Assembly (NCBI RefSeq): GCF_000020365.1
Contig: NC_012108.1
Location: forward strand, 496,001 to 560,000
Reading direction: 5' to 3'
Source: Desulforapulum autotrophicum HRM2
Lineage (GTDB): Bacteria > Desulfobacterota > Desulfobacteria > Desulfobacterales > Desulfobacteraceae
Length of the DNA stretch: 64,000 nucleotides
Shown here: piece after piece, positions 6,294 through 17,379 of the stretch
Layout of the letters: each line of letters opens with the position of its first letter
Numbering within the stretch: position 1 is the first letter of the stretch
The notes under the pieces: model-generated
The model's database searches: none
What the model saw: the letters and a program-made list of their open reading frames with translations, nothing else
What the model was told of the DNA's origin: nothing
Program-made: the position numbers and the translations under genes

Positions 6294-7646
6294 ATGCAAT
6301 TAAACATTGAAGAGAAAAGCTCGGTAAAGAAAGTCCTCCACATTGAAATCCCTAAGGAAGATGTGGCAAAGGAGCTGGACACAGCTTACAATGAGTTGAA
6401 AAAAACGGCCACGGTAAAAGGTTTCAGAAAGGGCAAGATTCCCCGGAAAATATTGGAGACACGGTTTTCAAAGGATGTGCACGCCGATCTTGTGCCCCAT
6501 CTTGTTCAGAACGCTTTTTCCGAGGCCCTTGACGAGCACAAGTTCAATCTGGTGGGCGGTCCCCAGGTGGATCCACCTGAGCTAACCCCCGGGGAGGCCC
6601 TCAGCTTTGATATTTCAATTGAGGTGATGCCGGAACTTGAAGCTGTTGATTTCAAAGGGATCGAGCTGAAAAAGACCATGTATGAGGCAACGGACCAGGA
6701 GGTTGATGCCCAGATTCAGATGATTCGCAAAACCATGGCAACCAAGGAGAAGGTGACCGAGGAACGACCGGTCAAGGTCGAGGATTTTGTTCTCATTGAT
6801 TACCAGGGCTTTGTCGATGGTGCCCCCTGTGACGCTGCCCCCAAGGTTGAAAATTATGTCATGGCCATTGGTAGCAACACCCTGCCTGCTGAGTTCTCAG
6901 AAAAGCTGCTGGGCGCCATCCCTGTGAAAGAGATGGATATCGATGTTGTTTATGCAGATGATGACAAGGATGAGGCCCTGGCTGGCAAGACCGTGATATA
7001 CAAGGTGACCCTTAAAGAGATTCAGGAGCAGATTTTGCCTCCGGTGGATGATACCCTGGTGGAAAATTTGGGCCAGTACAAGAATCTTGATGAGCTCAAG
7101 GCGGCCATTCTTGACAATCTTAAAAAGGGGTATGAGCAGCGAACCCAGCACGAGCTGAGCGAGCAGATCTTTACAGACCTTCTTGAGAAAATTGAGTTTG
7201 AGGTTCCAGATACAATGGTGGATGCAGAGCTCCAGGGAATCATTGCAGAGGCTGAACAGGCCTATGCACAGAACAATATCAAGCTTGAAGATGTGGGACT
7301 GAGTCAGGATTTTTTGAAGACCCAGTACCGGGGTGTGGCTGAGAAGCAGGCCCGCCGCCATATTCTTCTCGGCAAGATTATTGACCAGGAAAACCTTGAG
7401 TTGACAGAGGATGAGCTTGAGGCCGGGTATGCTGAAATGGCCCTTGGAATGAACGCCTCTGTTGATGCAGTAAAGAATTTTTTCAAGATGGATGGGCGTC
7501 AGCTTGAGTATTATAAACACACCCAGCTTGAAAAAAAGGCTGTCCGTCTTATAATAGAACAAGGCAGTGTGACTGAAGTCGCTCCAGAGGTTGAGACCGA
7601 GGTCTCTGAATCTGCGGCTGATGTCGAAGACAAGACAGATCAATAA
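6294..7646 (+). CDS. tig: Trigger factor, ribosome-associated chaperone/PPIase
   Basis: A 450-residue protein with the normal three-domain trigger factor length. The N-terminal ribosome-binding domain includes the signature GFRKGKIPRKILE at residues 42-54. The middle FKBP-like domain (about 150-245) includes VEDFVLIDYQGFVDGAP, though with weak conservation of FKBP active-site residues. A long helical C-terminal chaperone domain follows. The tail after about 425 is acidic and Val/Glu-rich. AGGAAGGGG precedes the ATG. First gene of tig-clpP-clpX-lon, a common bacterial arrangement linking folding of nascent chains to ATP-dependent proteolysis. Confidence 0.97.
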   Translation: MQLNIEEKSSVKKVLHIEIPKEDVAKELDTAYNELKKTATVKGFRKGKIPRKILETRFSKDVHADLVPHLVQNAFSEALDEHKFNLVGGPQVDPPELTPGEALSFDISIEVMPELEAVDFKGIELKKTMYEATDQEVDAQIQMIRKTMATKEKVTEERPVKVEDFVLIDYQGFVDGAPCDAAPKVENYVMAIGSNTLPAEFSEKLLGAIPVKEMDIDVVYADDDKDEALAGKTVIYKVTLKEIQEQILPPVDDTLVENLGQYKNLDELKAAILDNLKKGYEQRTQHELSEQIFTDLLEKIEFEVPDTMVDAELQGIIAEAEQAYAQNNIKLEDVGLSQDFLKTQYRGVAEKQARRHILLGKIIDQENLELTEDELEAGYAEMALGMNASVDAVKNFFKMDGRQLEYYKHTQLEKKAVRLIIEQGSVTEVAPEVETEVSESAADVEDKTDQ

Positions 7647-7700
7647 TTTTTTTTGTCCGGCATGCATGGATGAAAAACAAAATAATTAAAGGAGATAATC

Positions 7701-8318
7701 GTGCCCTTAATCCCCATGGTCGTTGAGCAGAGTAACAGAGGTGAGCGTGCCTATGATATCTATTCACGACTGTTAAAGGACAGAATCATATTTCTGGGGT
7801 CTGCCATGGACGATGAGGTTGCTAACCTCATCGTGGCGCAGCTCTTGTTTCTTGAGTCTGAAGACCCGGAAAAGGATATCAATTTTTATATAAATTCCCC
7901 CGGCGGTGTTGTCACTGCCGGAATGGCTGTGTATGATACCATGCAGTACATCAAACCCGATGTGGCAACGGTTTGTATTGGCCAGGCTGCCAGCATGGGA
8001 GCACTGCTCCTTGCTGCTGGAGCAAAGGGAAAACGCTTCAGCCTTCCCAACTCCAGAATAATGATTCATCAGCCCCTTGGTGGAGCCCAGGGCCAGGCGT
8101 CTGACATCAAAATTCAGGCCAACGAGATTCTGCGCATGAAAGAGGTTTTGAGTGGAATCCTGTCAAAGCACACGGGCCAGAATTTTGATAAGATATCAGA
8201 AGACACTGACAGGGATTTTTTCATGTCAGGCGACCAGGCCAAGGAATATGGTCTTGTGGACCATGTGGTTGCGAGCCGGGACGAGCTGGAAAAGGCAGAA
8301 GCAGCAAAGGAGAAATAA
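7701..8318 (+). CDS. clpP: ATP-dependent Clp protease proteolytic subunit
   Basis: A 205-residue ClpP. The catalytic triad is Ser98 (GQAASMGA), His123 (MIHQP) and Asp172 (DTDRDFFM). The N-terminus [20 protein letters not shown] is the standard loop that contacts ClpX. Start is GTG at 7701, behind AAAGGAGATAATC. Forms the tetradecameric barrel that degrades substrates unfolded by ClpX, whose gene begins one base after the ClpP stop. Confidence 0.98.
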   Translation: MPLIPMVVEQSNRGERAYDIYSRLLKDRIIFLGSAMDDEVANLIVAQLLFLESEDPEKDINFYINSPGGVVTAGMAVYDTMQYIKPDVATVCIGQAASMGALLLAAGAKGKRFSLPNSRIMIHQPLGGAQGQASDIKIQANEILRMKEVLSGILSKHTGQNFDKISEDTDRDFFMSGDQAKEYGLVDHVVASRDELEKAEAAKEK

Positions 8319-8319
8319 T

Positions 8320-9576
8320 ATGACCCGGAAAGATGATGAGAGCGATCAGTTCTTTTGCTCGTTTTGCGGAAAGAACCAGAAAGAGGTCAAGAAACTCATT
8401 GCAGGACCTAGCGTTTACATTTGTAATGAGTGTGTCAGTCTGTGTGAAGAGATTATTGAAGATGAGGACAAAGAGAGTCTTGCTCCGGCCGAGGCCAGCG
8501 ATAAAAAGCTCACTCCAAGGGAAATCAAGGATGTTCTTGATACCTATGTAATCGAGCAGGACAGAGCCAAGAAGGTTCTCTCTGTTGCCGTGTACAATCA
8601 CTACAAACGTCTGGATGCAGAGGTGAAAAGTGAAGACGATGTGGAGATCCAGAAGAGCAATATTCTGCTGATCGGACCCACTGGTTGCGGAAAGACGCTC
8701 CTGGCACAGACCCTGGCAAGATTTCTGGATGTCCCCTTTGCCCTGGCCGATGCAACTACCCTTACTGAGGCCGGTTATGTTGGTGAGGATGTTGAGAACA
8801 TCATCCTTTCCCTGGTCCAGAATGCCGATTACGATATTGAAAAGGCCCAGCGGGGAATCATCTACATTGATGAGGTGGACAAGATTTCCCAGAGGGGCGA
8901 CAACCCGTCCATCACCCGGGATGTCTCGGGTGAAGGGGTTCAGCAGGCCCTTTTAAAGATCATCGAGGGCACCACGGCAAGCATTCCTCCCAAGGGCGGC
9001 CGAAAGCATCCCCAGCAGGATTTTGTCAAAGTGGAGACCTCCAACATCCTCTTTGTATGCGGGGGGACCTTTACCGGTCTTGAAAAGGTGATTGAACGCA
9101 GAATCAGTCAAAAATCCATGGGGTTCGGGGCCGAGGTCCAGAGCCGAAAGGAAAAGAACGTGGGAGAACTCCTGGAGCAACTGAAACCAGAAGATCTCAT
9201 CAAGTTCGGACTGATCCCCGAGTTCCTGGGCAGGCTTCCCGTTGTTACTTCCCTGTCTGAACTCAATGAAGCCTCGCTGGTCAAGATTCTCACCGAGCCG
9301 AAAAATGCCCTGTTAAAACAGTATCAGCGGTTGTTTGAGTTTGAGAATGTCAAGCTCACCTTTACCGAGGAGGCCCTTGCTGCCATGGCTAAGGAGGCTG
9401 TGACCAGAAGATCGGGTGCAAGGGGGCTCAGGGCCATCATGGAGGAGACCATGCTCGACATCATGTATGAACTGCCTTCAACGGAAAACGTTCGGGAGTG
9501 CATTGTGGGTGAAGAGGTTGTTCTCAAGCATGAGCCGCCCATTCTCCTGTTTGAACAGGCCAAGAAACAGGCATAA
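8320..9576 (+). CDS. clpX: ATP-dependent Clp protease ATP-binding subunit ClpX
   Basis: A 418-residue AAA+ unfoldase. The zinc-binding domain has Cys13, Cys16, Cys35 and Cys38 (CSFC and CNEC). Walker A GPTGCGKT sits near residue 119, Walker B is IIYIDEVDK, and the pore loop lies in [10 protein letters not shown]. The C-terminal domain includes [15 protein letters not shown] (sensor 2). I placed the start at ATG 8320, giving [13 protein letters not shown]. The frame is open further upstream but that region is clpP. Recognises and threads substrates into ClpP. Confidence 0.98.
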   Translation: MTRKDDESDQFFCSFCGKNQKEVKKLIAGPSVYICNECVSLCEEIIEDEDKESLAPAEASDKKLTPREIKDVLDTYVIEQDRAKKVLSVAVYNHYKRLDAEVKSEDDVEIQKSNILLIGPTGCGKTLLAQTLARFLDVPFALADATTLTEAGYVGEDVENIILSLVQNADYDIEKAQRGIIYIDEVDKISQRGDNPSITRDVSGEGVQQALLKIIEGTTASIPPKGGRKHPQQDFVKVETSNILFVCGGTFTGLEKVIERRISQKSMGFGAEVQSRKEKNVGELLEQLKPEDLIKFGLIPEFLGRLPVVTSLSELNEASLVKILTEPKNALLKQYQRLFEFENVKLTFTEEALAAMAKEAVTRRSGARGLRAIMEETMLDIMYELPSTENVRECIVGEEVVLKHEPPILLFEQAKKQA

Positions 9577-9636
9577 TAAACCAAGGCCATAAAATCCAGG
9601 GGTCGGAATACTCCGGGTCAGGGAAATGACAAACGG

Positions 9637-12003
9637 ATGACAAATAATTTGAAGAACATCAATATTGACGGACCTGAAGTTGAAACAAGGGATCTGCCCC
9701 TGGTGCCCCTCAGGGACATGGTTCTTTTCCCCCATATGATAACCCCGGTGTTTATGGGACGATCCCGCTCCATCAAAGCCCTTTCAGTGGCCATGGAAAA
9801 GGACAAGCGTATTTTTCTTGTTTCCCAGAATGATCCGGATACGATTAAACCCATGGCCAGCGATCTTTTTACCATGGGAACCCAGGCAAGAATTACCCAG
9901 ATGCTGCGGCTTCCCGATGGAACGGTCAAAGCCCTTGTGGAAGGCGAATGCCGGGGGCGACTCAAAAGCCTCAGGGTGGTTGAAGATTTTGTTTCCGCCC
10001 AGTTTGCGGTGGTTGAAGAAATAAGTGTTTATGGACCAGAAGCCAAGGCTTGCGTTCGCACGGCCACCGATGCCTTTGAAGCTTATGCAAAGCTTTCTGG
10101 TGCCATTTCCAAGGGTTTGATCCAGGCCCTTGGAGGGCTTGCAGATGATCCAGGCAAGCTTGCCGATTCCATTGCTGCCCATATGCCGTTCAAGATCAGC
10201 GATAAAAAGCTGCTCCTTAATTGCACAGACATTGAGGAGCGGCTCTTTTTGCTGGTGAAGCTCATCCAGGAGGAGTCTGAGGTCTTTGCCATGTCCCAGA
10301 AGATCAAGGGCCGGGTAAAAGAACAGATGGAGAAGCTTCAGAAAAAGCACTATCTCAACGAGCAGATGACGGCCATCAAGCGGGAAATGGGCGAAGATGG
10401 GGAGGCTTCCCATGAGTTCCAGGAGCTTGAGAGCAAGATTAAACGCAAGAGAATGCCAAAAGAGGCGGCGGCTGCCGTTCGCAGGGAGTTTGAAAAGCTT
10501 GTGCAGATGTCAGCCATGTCGTCCGAGGCTACGGTGGTCAGAAATTACATTGAGTGGCTTCTTTCCCTTCCCTGGTATCGCAAAAGTCGTATAAAGATGG
10601 ACATCGCAGATGCCCGGCAGATCCTGGACAAGGATCATTACGGCCTTGAAAAGCCCAAGGAGAGGATTCTAGAATACCTGGCGGTTCAGATGCTGGTCAA
10701 GAAGATCAGGGGACCGATTCTCTGCCTTGTGGGGCCGCCCGGCGTGGGTAAGACCTCCCTTGCCAGATCCATTGCGCGCTCAACAGGCCGGTCCTTTGCG
10801 CGAATTTCCCTTGGGGGGGTCAGGGATGAGGCCGAAATCCGGGGGCACCGAAGAACCTATATCGGGGCCATGCCCGGAAAGATCATCCAGACCCTTAAAA
10901 AGATCGGTTACAGTAATCCTGTGTTCTGTCTTGATGAGGTGGACAAGATGAGTACCGATTTCAGGGGGGACCCCTCGTCTGCACTTCTTGAGGTGCTTGA
11001 TCCTGAACAGAACCAGAGTTTCAACGATCACTATCTTGATGTTGACTACGACCTTTCCGATATTTTGTTTGTGACCACGGCCAATACCCTTCACAGCATT
11101 CCAGCCCCGTTGAGGGACAGGATGGAGGTGATTCAGATCCCCGGGTATACCGAGTATGAGAAGGAACGAATCGCCAACGGGTTTCTGATTCCCAAACAGC
11201 TGGAAGCCAACGGTCTCACCCCAGCCGATGCTGTGTTTTCAAAAAAGGCGGTGCTGACCGTTATTCGACACTACACCCGTGAGGCAGGGGTCAGGAACCT
11301 TGAACGGGAGATATCATCGGTATGCCGGAAGTTAGTTAAAAACATTGTTGAGACAGGCGAGAGAAAGCTGCATTCACTTTCTGTCAAATCCATTCACAAG
11401 CACCTTGGTCAGCCCCGGTTTCGGGACTCCATGCTCGAGGCAAGGGATCAGGTTGGTATCGTGAACGGGCTTGCCTGGACCCAGGCCGGAGGAGAGCTTT
11501 TAACCATTGAAACGGTTACCATGCCGGGCAAGGGAAATGTTTCGGTGACGGGTAAACTCGGAGATGTCATGAAAGAGTCTGCCTCTGCCGCCGTCAGCTA
11601 TGTCCGCTCCAGGAGCAAGGAACTCCATATTTCCGATGATTTTTACCGGAAGCTTGATATTCATATCCATGTGCCCGAGGGTGCTATTCCAAAGGATGGT
11701 CCTTCTGCCGGGATTTCCATGTGCACAGCCGTTGTTTCGGCCTTGACAGGACAACCCGTGGACAGAAAGACGGCCATGACCGGGGAGATCACCCTGAGGG
11801 GGCGCGTGCTGCCCGTGGGTGGCCTTAAAGAGAAGCTCATTGCAGCCCATGCAACAGGTATTACAAGGGTCATTATCTCCAGGGAGAACGAGAAGGATAT
11901 TACTGAAATTCCGTCGTCCATCCAGAAGCAGATGGAGATCTGCCTGGTTGAAGAGATGGGGGAAGTGCTCAAACTCGCCCTTGTTGCAAAAAAAGATGTG
12001 TAG
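9637..12003 (+). CDS. lon: Lon protease (ATP-dependent, S16)
   Basis: A 788-residue LonA. The N-terminal substrate-binding LON domain covers roughly 20-210, followed by a coiled-coil linker. Walker [10 protein letters not shown] is near residue 365, Walker B is FCLDEVDKM, and the C-terminal protease domain holds the dyad Ser690 ([10 protein letters not shown]) and Lys731 (VGGLKEK). Degrades misfolded and regulatory proteins. Last gene of the tig-clpP-clpX-lon block, 60 bases after clpX. I see no obvious HrcA or sigma-32 site in that gap. Confidence 0.98.
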   Translation: MTNNLKNINIDGPEVETRDLPLVPLRDMVLFPHMITPVFMGRSRSIKALSVAMEKDKRIFLVSQNDPDTIKPMASDLFTMGTQARITQMLRLPDGTVKALVEGECRGRLKSLRVVEDFVSAQFAVVEEISVYGPEAKACVRTATDAFEAYAKLSGAISKGLIQALGGLADDPGKLADSIAAHMPFKISDKKLLLNCTDIEERLFLLVKLIQEESEVFAMSQKIKGRVKEQMEKLQKKHYLNEQMTAIKREMGEDGEASHEFQELESKIKRKRMPKEAAAAVRREFEKLVQMSAMSSEATVVRNYIEWLLSLPWYRKSRIKMDIADARQILDKDHYGLEKPKERILEYLAVQMLVKKIRGPILCLVGPPGVGKTSLARSIARSTGRSFARISLGGVRDEAEIRGHRRTYIGAMPGKIIQTLKKIGYSNPVFCLDEVDKMSTDFRGDPSSALLEVLDPEQNQSFNDHYLDVDYDLSDILFVTTANTLHSIPAPLRDRMEVIQIPGYTEYEKERIANGFLIPKQLEANGLTPADAVFSKKAVLTVIRHYTREAGVRNLEREISSVCRKLVKNIVETGERKLHSLSVKSIHKHLGQPRFRDSMLEARDQVGIVNGLAWTQAGGELLTIETVTMPGKGNVSVTGKLGDVMKESASAAVSYVRSRSKELHISDDFYRKLDIHIHVPEGAIPKDGPSAGISMCTAVVSALTGQPVDRKTAMTGEITLRGRVLPVGGLKEKLIAAHATGITRVIISRENEKDITEIPSSIQKQMEICLVEEMGEVLKLALVAKKDV

Positions 12004-12017
12004 AGAATCTTTTATGC

Positions 12018-12046
12018 TTGACACCCATTAAGGATACTGGTAAATA
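12018..12046 (+). promoter_or_regulatory. Candidate tRNA promoter
   Basis: TTGACA (12018-12023), 17 bases, TAAATA (12041-12046), just after lon and 24 bases ahead of tRNA-Val. Confidence 0.5.
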
Positions 12047-12069
12047 CTATCTCGTTGTTGAGGGCAAGA

Positions 12070-12145
12070 GGGCGAATAACTCAGCTGGTAGAGTGCAACC
12101 CTTACAAGGTTGAAGTCACAGGTTCGAGCCCTGTTTCGCCCACCA
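12070..12145 (+). tRNA. tRNA-Val (TAC)
   Basis: Acceptor GGGCGAA pairs with TTCGCCC. The anticodon arm CAACC-CTTACAA-GGTTG carries TAC, the T arm has GGTTCGAGCC, and CCA is encoded. Confidence 0.95.
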
Positions 12146-12169
12146 TCATCAACAACGAACATAAATTGC

Positions 12170-12247
12170 GGGGGCGTAGTTCAGTTTGGTTAGAACGCCT
12201 GCCTGTCACGCAGGAGGTCGCCGGTTCGAGCCCGGTCGCTCCCGCCA
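12170..12247 (+). tRNA. tRNA-Asp (GTC)
   Basis: Acceptor GGGGGCG pairs with CGCTCCC. The anticodon arm CCTGC-CTGTCAC-GCAGG carries GTC, the discriminator is G as usual for Asp, and CCA is encoded. Co-transcribed with tRNA-Val, 24 bases upstream. Confidence 0.96.
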
Positions 12248-12250
12248 TTT

Positions 12251-12291
12251 AAGAAGGGCCTTTAATCTGGATCAGATTAAAGGCCCTTCTT
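12251..12291. terminator. Bidirectional terminator between tRNA-Asp and leuB
   Basis: A perfect 19-pair stem, AAGAAGGGCCTTTAATCTG with CAGATTAAAGGCCCTTCTT around GAT. It can end the tRNA transcript (plus) and the leuB transcript (minus); T-tracts are short, formed partly by the stem base. Confidence 0.8.
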
Positions 12292-12305
12292 ATTTGGTAT
12301 CGTAT

Positions 12306-13403
<1,098 letters not shown>

Positions 13404-13414
13404 CTATTACTGTT

Positions 13415-15544
13415 CTATTTGAGGATGATTCTGGCATCCACTATATCAAGGCCCTCGTGGTGCAGGATTACAGGGTTGAGATCCATCTCCTGGATTTCAG
13501 GATAGGATTCAATGAGTTCCGAACACAAGAGCAAAATTCGTTTAAGGGCTTTCTTATCGTATCCCTTCTGGCCGCGTATGCCGTCCAGGATGACAGATGA
13601 CCGGGTCTCTCCGATCATTTTTCGTGCCGAAGTCGGGGAGATGGGCAGGACCCAGAAGGTGACATCCTTCATGATTTCGACCATGATTCCCCCAAGGCCG
13701 TACATGATCACAGGCCCGAACTGGTCATCAATTTTGGTTCCCACAATGACCTCAAGACCGCTGTTGGCCATGGGGGTCACAAGTATGCCGATGATGTCGG
13801 CATCCGGATTGTAGTTTTTTGCATTGAGCATGATTTCATTGTAGGCAATACGGATCTGGCCTTCGGTCTTGAGATTGATCTTTACACCGCCGGCGTCGCT
13901 CTTGTGGAGAATATCCGGCGACACGATCTTGAGCACCACCGCTCCATTCATCTGGTTTGCCATTTCCACGGCCTGGTCTTCCGACAGGGCGACCTTGTCC
14001 GCAGAGGTGGATGCTCCGTGGAGTTTTAAAAGTTGCTTTGCTTCATGCTCCAGCAGAACCTTACGGCCCTGGGATTTTGCCTTTTCAATGATGTCGTTGC
14101 CTGCCTTTTTGGCCCGAAACCCCCAGTTAAAGACAAAGTTTGTCTTTGCATGGTAGGATTTCAGGTAGTCGCCATACTGGCACAGGGATGCAATGCATTT
14201 GCAGGTGATATCAAGGGAATCATGGACTGGAATGTTATAGTAACGCAACAGTTCGATGGGGTGGGAATTGTATGAGCTGTAGAGGCTGTGAACCACAATG
14301 GGCTTGTTCTTCTGTTTGACCATTTTTCCGATCCTGTGGGCCGCGTCTTCTTCCGGAATGGCAAGGCTTTCAGCAAATCGGATACCGTAACCACCAAAAA
14401 GCCCCACAATAAGCAGACCGCCCACATTGGGGTCCTTGAGGATAATATTGGCACAGTCTGCGAAAATAGCCGGGTTGGAGTCGGTGCCGCCTGCCACATC
14501 CACGGGGTTGACCACCGATGCCGCTGCAGGCAGGATGGCCCGGAGTTTTGCCCGTGTGGTTTCAGAAAGTTCGGGAAGGCCAATGCCGTAGTCTGACAGC
14601 AGATCTGCACCTATGGTTGCATGGCCGCCACCGTCGGCCAGGATGGCCACCTGGTTGTTTTTAATCGACGGCTGGCTGGAGAGGGTCTGGGCCACGGGAA
14701 AGAGTTCATCTGAATTTTCAATTACCGTTATGCCAGCCCTACCATAGGCGGCGTTGGCAACTTCGCTCATTCCGGCAAGGGATCCTGTATGGGAGCCTGC
14801 CGATCGTTTGCCGGTGGCGGATCGCCCGCTTTTCAGAAGAACAATGGGCTTTTTCTTGGTTGTTTCATAGGCCTGCTGGAGAAATTTTCTTCCCTGGCTC
14901 ATTCCCTCCACATACATGAGGATGGATTTTGTTTCGGGATCATTCCTTAAAAATTCAAGGTATTCATGGAACTTGATGTCGGCCTCGTTGCCCACTCCTA
15001 TATAATAAGTAAACCCTTCATGTTTTCGGATCATGGCCTCAGTGATAAGCGTCAGGGCCATGTTGCCGCTCTGGCAGATCAGTGCGATTCCTCCCCTGGG
15101 GGCGTTTTTAATGCCCACAAGGTTCATGTTGCTCTTCATGTTGATCATGCCCGAGGTATTCGGCCCGATGATGCGAACCCCGGATTCTTTGGCCGTCTCA
15201 ACCACAAGGGCTTCCAGGGCTTTACCTTCGGTGCCAAGCTCCCTGAATCCACCTGCCACAATCACGGCACCTGCCACTTTTTTTTCCCCGCATTCCTTTA
15301 AAAGTGCGGGTATAGTCTTGGCCGGTGTGGTGATCAGGGCCAGATCCACCTCCTGGTCAATGGATGTGATACTGTCATAGCAGGGGATGCCAAGGACGGA
15401 ATCCTCCCTGGGGTTGACCGGGAATATCTTTCCCTCATACCCATCTTCCAGCAGGGTCTTGATAGCCTGATAACCCCTTTTTGTCGGGTTTTTGGATGCG
15501 CCGATAATGGCGACGGATCGTGCATTCAATATTTTATCAAGCAT
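13415..15544 (-). CDS. Acyl-CoA synthetase, NDP-forming (CoA-binding + ligase + ATP-grasp fusion)
   Basis: A 709-residue fused protein. The N-terminal CoA-binding Rossmann domain starts SVAIIGASKNPTKRGYQAIK. A succinyl-CoA-ligase-like flavodoxin domain follows, with GGGHATIGADLL holding the histidine expected to be phosphorylated. The C-terminal ATP-grasp domain (about 490-709) shows VVLKIVSPDILHKSDAGGVK. Family members convert acyl-CoA plus ADP and phosphate to acid plus ATP, or the reverse; the acyl group cannot be assigned. No GNAT domain is present, so it is not a protein acetyltransferase of the Pat type. Its start overlaps the stop of the upstream crotonase gene by 1 base (TAATG). Confidence 0.88.
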   Translation of the reverse strand: MLDKILNARSVAIIGASKNPTKRGYQAIKTLLEDGYEGKIFPVNPREDSVLGIPCYDSITSIDQEVDLALITTPAKTIPALLKECGEKKVAGAVIVAGGFRELGTEGKALEALVVETAKESGVRIIGPNTSGMINMKSNMNLVGIKNAPRGGIALICQSGNMALTLITEAMIRKHEGFTYYIGVGNEADIKFHEYLEFLRNDPETKSILMYVEGMSQGRKFLQQAYETTKKKPIVLLKSGRSATGKRSAGSHTGSLAGMSEVANAAYGRAGITVIENSDELFPVAQTLSSQPSIKNNQVAILADGGGHATIGADLLSDYGIGLPELSETTRAKLRAILPAAASVVNPVDVAGGTDSNPAIFADCANIILKDPNVGGLLIVGLFGGYGIRFAESLAIPEEDAAHRIGKMVKQKNKPIVVHSLYSSYNSHPIELLRYYNIPVHDSLDITCKCIASLCQYGDYLKSYHAKTNFVFNWGFRAKKAGNDIIEKAKSQGRKVLLEHEAKQLLKLHGASTSADKVALSEDQAVEMANQMNGAVVLKIVSPDILHKSDAGGVKINLKTEGQIRIAYNEIMLNAKNYNPDADIIGILVTPMANSGLEVIVGTKIDDQFGPVIMYGLGGIMVEIMKDVTFWVLPISPTSARKMIGETRSSVILDGIRGQKGYDKKALKRILLLCSELIESYPEIQEMDLNPVILHHEGLDIVDARIILK

Positions 15545-16326
15545 TATTTCGGCTCCTGGGTTGAGCGTTTTCGGTTGTCAAAGGTTTTCAAAGACGCGTC
15601 CCTCTCCTTGGTTGAGACACAGGCAAGGCAGGCTTCAATTTCATAATCCATGAGTGACTCAAGGCTTGCCTCTCCACTTGCCATGAGCAGTCCCCGCTTG
15701 ATTCTGGCGATGGAAAACGCTGAGTTTTTGGTAATCGCTTCAGCCATGCCCATGGCCTCATCCATGAGGGAGTCAAGTGGAACGCTGCGGTTGACAAGAC
15801 CGATTCGTGCGGCCTCCTGGCCGGTAATGTTTTCAGCGGTAAACAGCAGCTCCCGAGCTTTGCCGGGACCGACAAGGTCCTGGATCAGCCGGAAAGCCCC
15901 GCCCGTGACCGAAGAGGTCACCCTGGCTTCGGGAGATCCAATCAGGGCGTCATCTGCTGCAATGCGTATGTCGCAGGCAAGGGCAAGTTCGTAACCAGAA
16001 CCGAGGGCGTAGCCGTTGATGGCCGCAATGGTGGGCTTTTCAAATCGTATAAGGGTTCTTGTGGCCTCCTGGAGGGATTCAAGATAGTGCCGGTAGGCTT
16101 CCACCGTTCTTTTTCCTGATTCCTTGAGGTCCGCCCCGGTTGAAAAGGCCCGTCCCTCACCGGTGATGATCAGCGCCTTTAACCCGGAATCCTGCTTGAT
16201 TTTTTCCAGGGCATCCATCATCTCAAGCCAGAGCCTCTGGTTCATGGCATTGAGGACTTTAGGACGGTTCAGGCTTACAATGGCTGTGGCGTTGCGAGTC
16301 TTAAATACAATGGCTTCATAGTCCAT
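15544..16326 (-). CDS. Enoyl-CoA hydratase/isomerase family protein (crotonase fold)
   Basis: A 260-residue crotonase. GEGRAFSTGADLKE forms the first oxyanion-hole segment, and KPTIAAINGYALGSGYELALACD the second with the CoA-binding region. Downstream, PEARVTSSVTGGAFRL replaces the usual PE..LG..P..GG with a Thr/Ser-rich version, so the reaction (hydratase, isomerase, lyase or hydrolase) is uncertain. It is translationally coupled to the NDP-forming acyl-CoA synthetase, suggesting that the two act on the same acyl-CoA in energy-conserving degradation. Confidence 0.85.
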   Translation of the reverse strand: MDYEAIVFKTRNATAIVSLNRPKVLNAMNQRLWLEMMDALEKIKQDSGLKALIITGEGRAFSTGADLKESGKRTVEAYRHYLESLQEATRTLIRFEKPTIAAINGYALGSGYELALACDIRIAADDALIGSPEARVTSSVTGGAFRLIQDLVGPGKARELLFTAENITGQEAARIGLVNRSVPLDSLMDEAMGMAEAITKNSAFSIARIKRGLLMASGEASLESLMDYEIEACLACVSTKERDASLKTFDNRKRSTQEPK

Positions 16327-16418
16327 GGATTACACCTTTATTTAGGGACTCAGAAATAAATAATTCCTAGCGCCCCTTGCTTGAGGAACGGTTTAAAGAA
16401 CGATTGACATGGTTAAAA

Positions 16419-16446
16419 GTTATAAAGGCATTTCACCGAATGTCAA
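16419..16446 (-). promoter_or_regulatory. Candidate promoter for the crotonase/acyl-CoA synthetase/leuB unit
   Basis: On the minus strand TTGACA (16446-16441), 16 bases, TATAAC (16424-16419), about 90 bases upstream of the crotonase start. Confidence 0.5.
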
Positions 16447-16477
16447 CAAAGAACTGGACCTTTTATGGGAAAGATAC

Positions 16478-16507
16478 TTGACAACAGCTAGGGTGTAAGC
16501 CTAAGTT
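16478..16507 (+). promoter_or_regulatory. Candidate promoter for the small Cys-containing gene
   Basis: TTGACA (16478-16483), then TAAGTT after 18 bases (16502-16507). Divergent from the crotonase promoter, 32 bases away. Confidence 0.35.
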
Positions 16508-16564
16508 CCCTTATAAAATTTTTAATCAATACCGCTTAACGACAACCAGGAACAGGACGCAGCG

Positions 16565-16882
16565 TTGACGATTTATTGTATCAGAAAGCATCAGACCATT
16601 TTTAATTTAGCGGATTGCAGGCAGTGCTCCCACCGTAGGCGGTGCAGGGCATTTACTCTTTTTCTTGAGCCGGAGCTTCCCTTTGTGTTTAAGCTCAACG
16701 GAAAATTGGATTCGATTTTTGATGCCCAGAACGATGTAAAAAATACTCTGGATGCCCTGTTTCCCGCTGAGCGTGCCCTGTTGGAGAAAAGGGCGTTAAC
16801 GCTTTTACCGGGGGGCAAGGTGGGAACGAGTGCCATTGTCCGGCTTAAAATGTATGAACTGCTTCAACGTAAAGGTGCCTAG
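16565..16882 (+). CDS. Small protein with N-terminal Cys cluster, unknown
   Basis: A 105-residue protein I do not recognise. The N-terminus has four cysteines in CIRKHQTIFNLADCRQCSHR followed by RRC, a spacing compatible with a small metal site. The rest is helical and amphipathic (DVKNTLDALFPAERALLEKR). The start is a TTG at 16565 with a possible GGACGCAG site upstream, so the start is uncertain. Single gene between a divergent promoter pair and the convergent cold-shock gene. Confidence 0.5.
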   Translation: MTIYCIRKHQTIFNLADCRQCSHRRRCRAFTLFLEPELPFVFKLNGKLDSIFDAQNDVKNTLDALFPAERALLEKRALTLLPGGKVGTSAIVRLKMYELLQRKGA

Positions 16883-16926
16883 TAAATAATTTTAGGTTCT
16901 TAGTAAAGGGGGGAGTGGAAAATATG

Positions 16927-16955
16927 AAAGGCAGAAGAGACACCCTTCTGCCTTT
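16927..16955 (-). terminator. Terminator of the cold-shock gene
   Basis: AAAGGCAGAAG and CTTCTGCCTTT pair around a 7-base loop, 26 bases after the csp stop. The T-rich tail on the minus strand is interrupted. It may also serve the convergent small gene. Confidence 0.65.
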
Positions 16956-16980
16956 GGTGACGTAAATTATGTGAAAAGAC

Positions 16981-17181
16981 TTACTGCTTTACAACATTTC
17001 TGGCAGCGGGGCCACGGTCGTTGTCTTCAATGTCAAAGCTGACCCTCTCGCCCTCGGACAAGGTTTTGAACCCGGGCATGTCTATTGCTGTATGGTGTAC
17101 AAATACATCGTTTCCCTCATCTTGTTCGATAAAACCAAAACCTTTCTTGTCACTAAACCACTTTACAGTTCCTTGTGCCAA
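16981..17181 (-). CDS. Cold-shock domain protein (CspA family)
   Basis: A 66-residue single cold-shock domain. [20 protein letters not shown] contains RNP1 (KGFGFI), and DVFVHHTAI is RNP2. Binds single-stranded RNA/DNA as an RNA chaperone. The best start is TTG at 17181: AAGGAGG lies 8 bases before it and the protein then begins MAQGTVKW, the family's normal N-terminus. Earlier in-frame starts would add an unconserved extension. The leader upstream to the qmoC terminator is about 120 bases. Confidence 0.93.
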   Translation of the reverse strand: MAQGTVKWFSDKKGFGFIEQDEGNDVFVHHTAIDMPGFKTLSEGERVSFDIEDNDRGPAARNVVKQ

Positions 17182-17301
17182 AACCTTACCCTCCTTAAAT
17201 GTCAGCATTTGACTCTTATTAAAGTCGTTCTGAAAAAAACAGAACAACCGATACGGCAAGCCATGATTTGACTATAGCCTCTGAAACAAAAAAAGCAAGG
17301 G

Positions 17302-17338
17302 AAAAAAAAGGGGTTGTGGTAAAAAACCACAACCCCTT
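17302..17338 (-). terminator. Terminator of the qmo operon
   Basis: AAGGGGTTGTGG pairs with CCACAACCCCTT, followed on the minus strand by a run of T residues. It lies 42 bases after the qmoC stop. Confidence 0.88.
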
Positions 17339-17379
17339 GATGCAAATCAAAATCAAGCGCTGTTAAACGCCGTTAAACG

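Noticed and set aside
6897-7667. 256-codon open frame antisense to tig.
   Set aside because: Hydrophobic shadow of trigger factor coding sequence; no signal for an independent gene.
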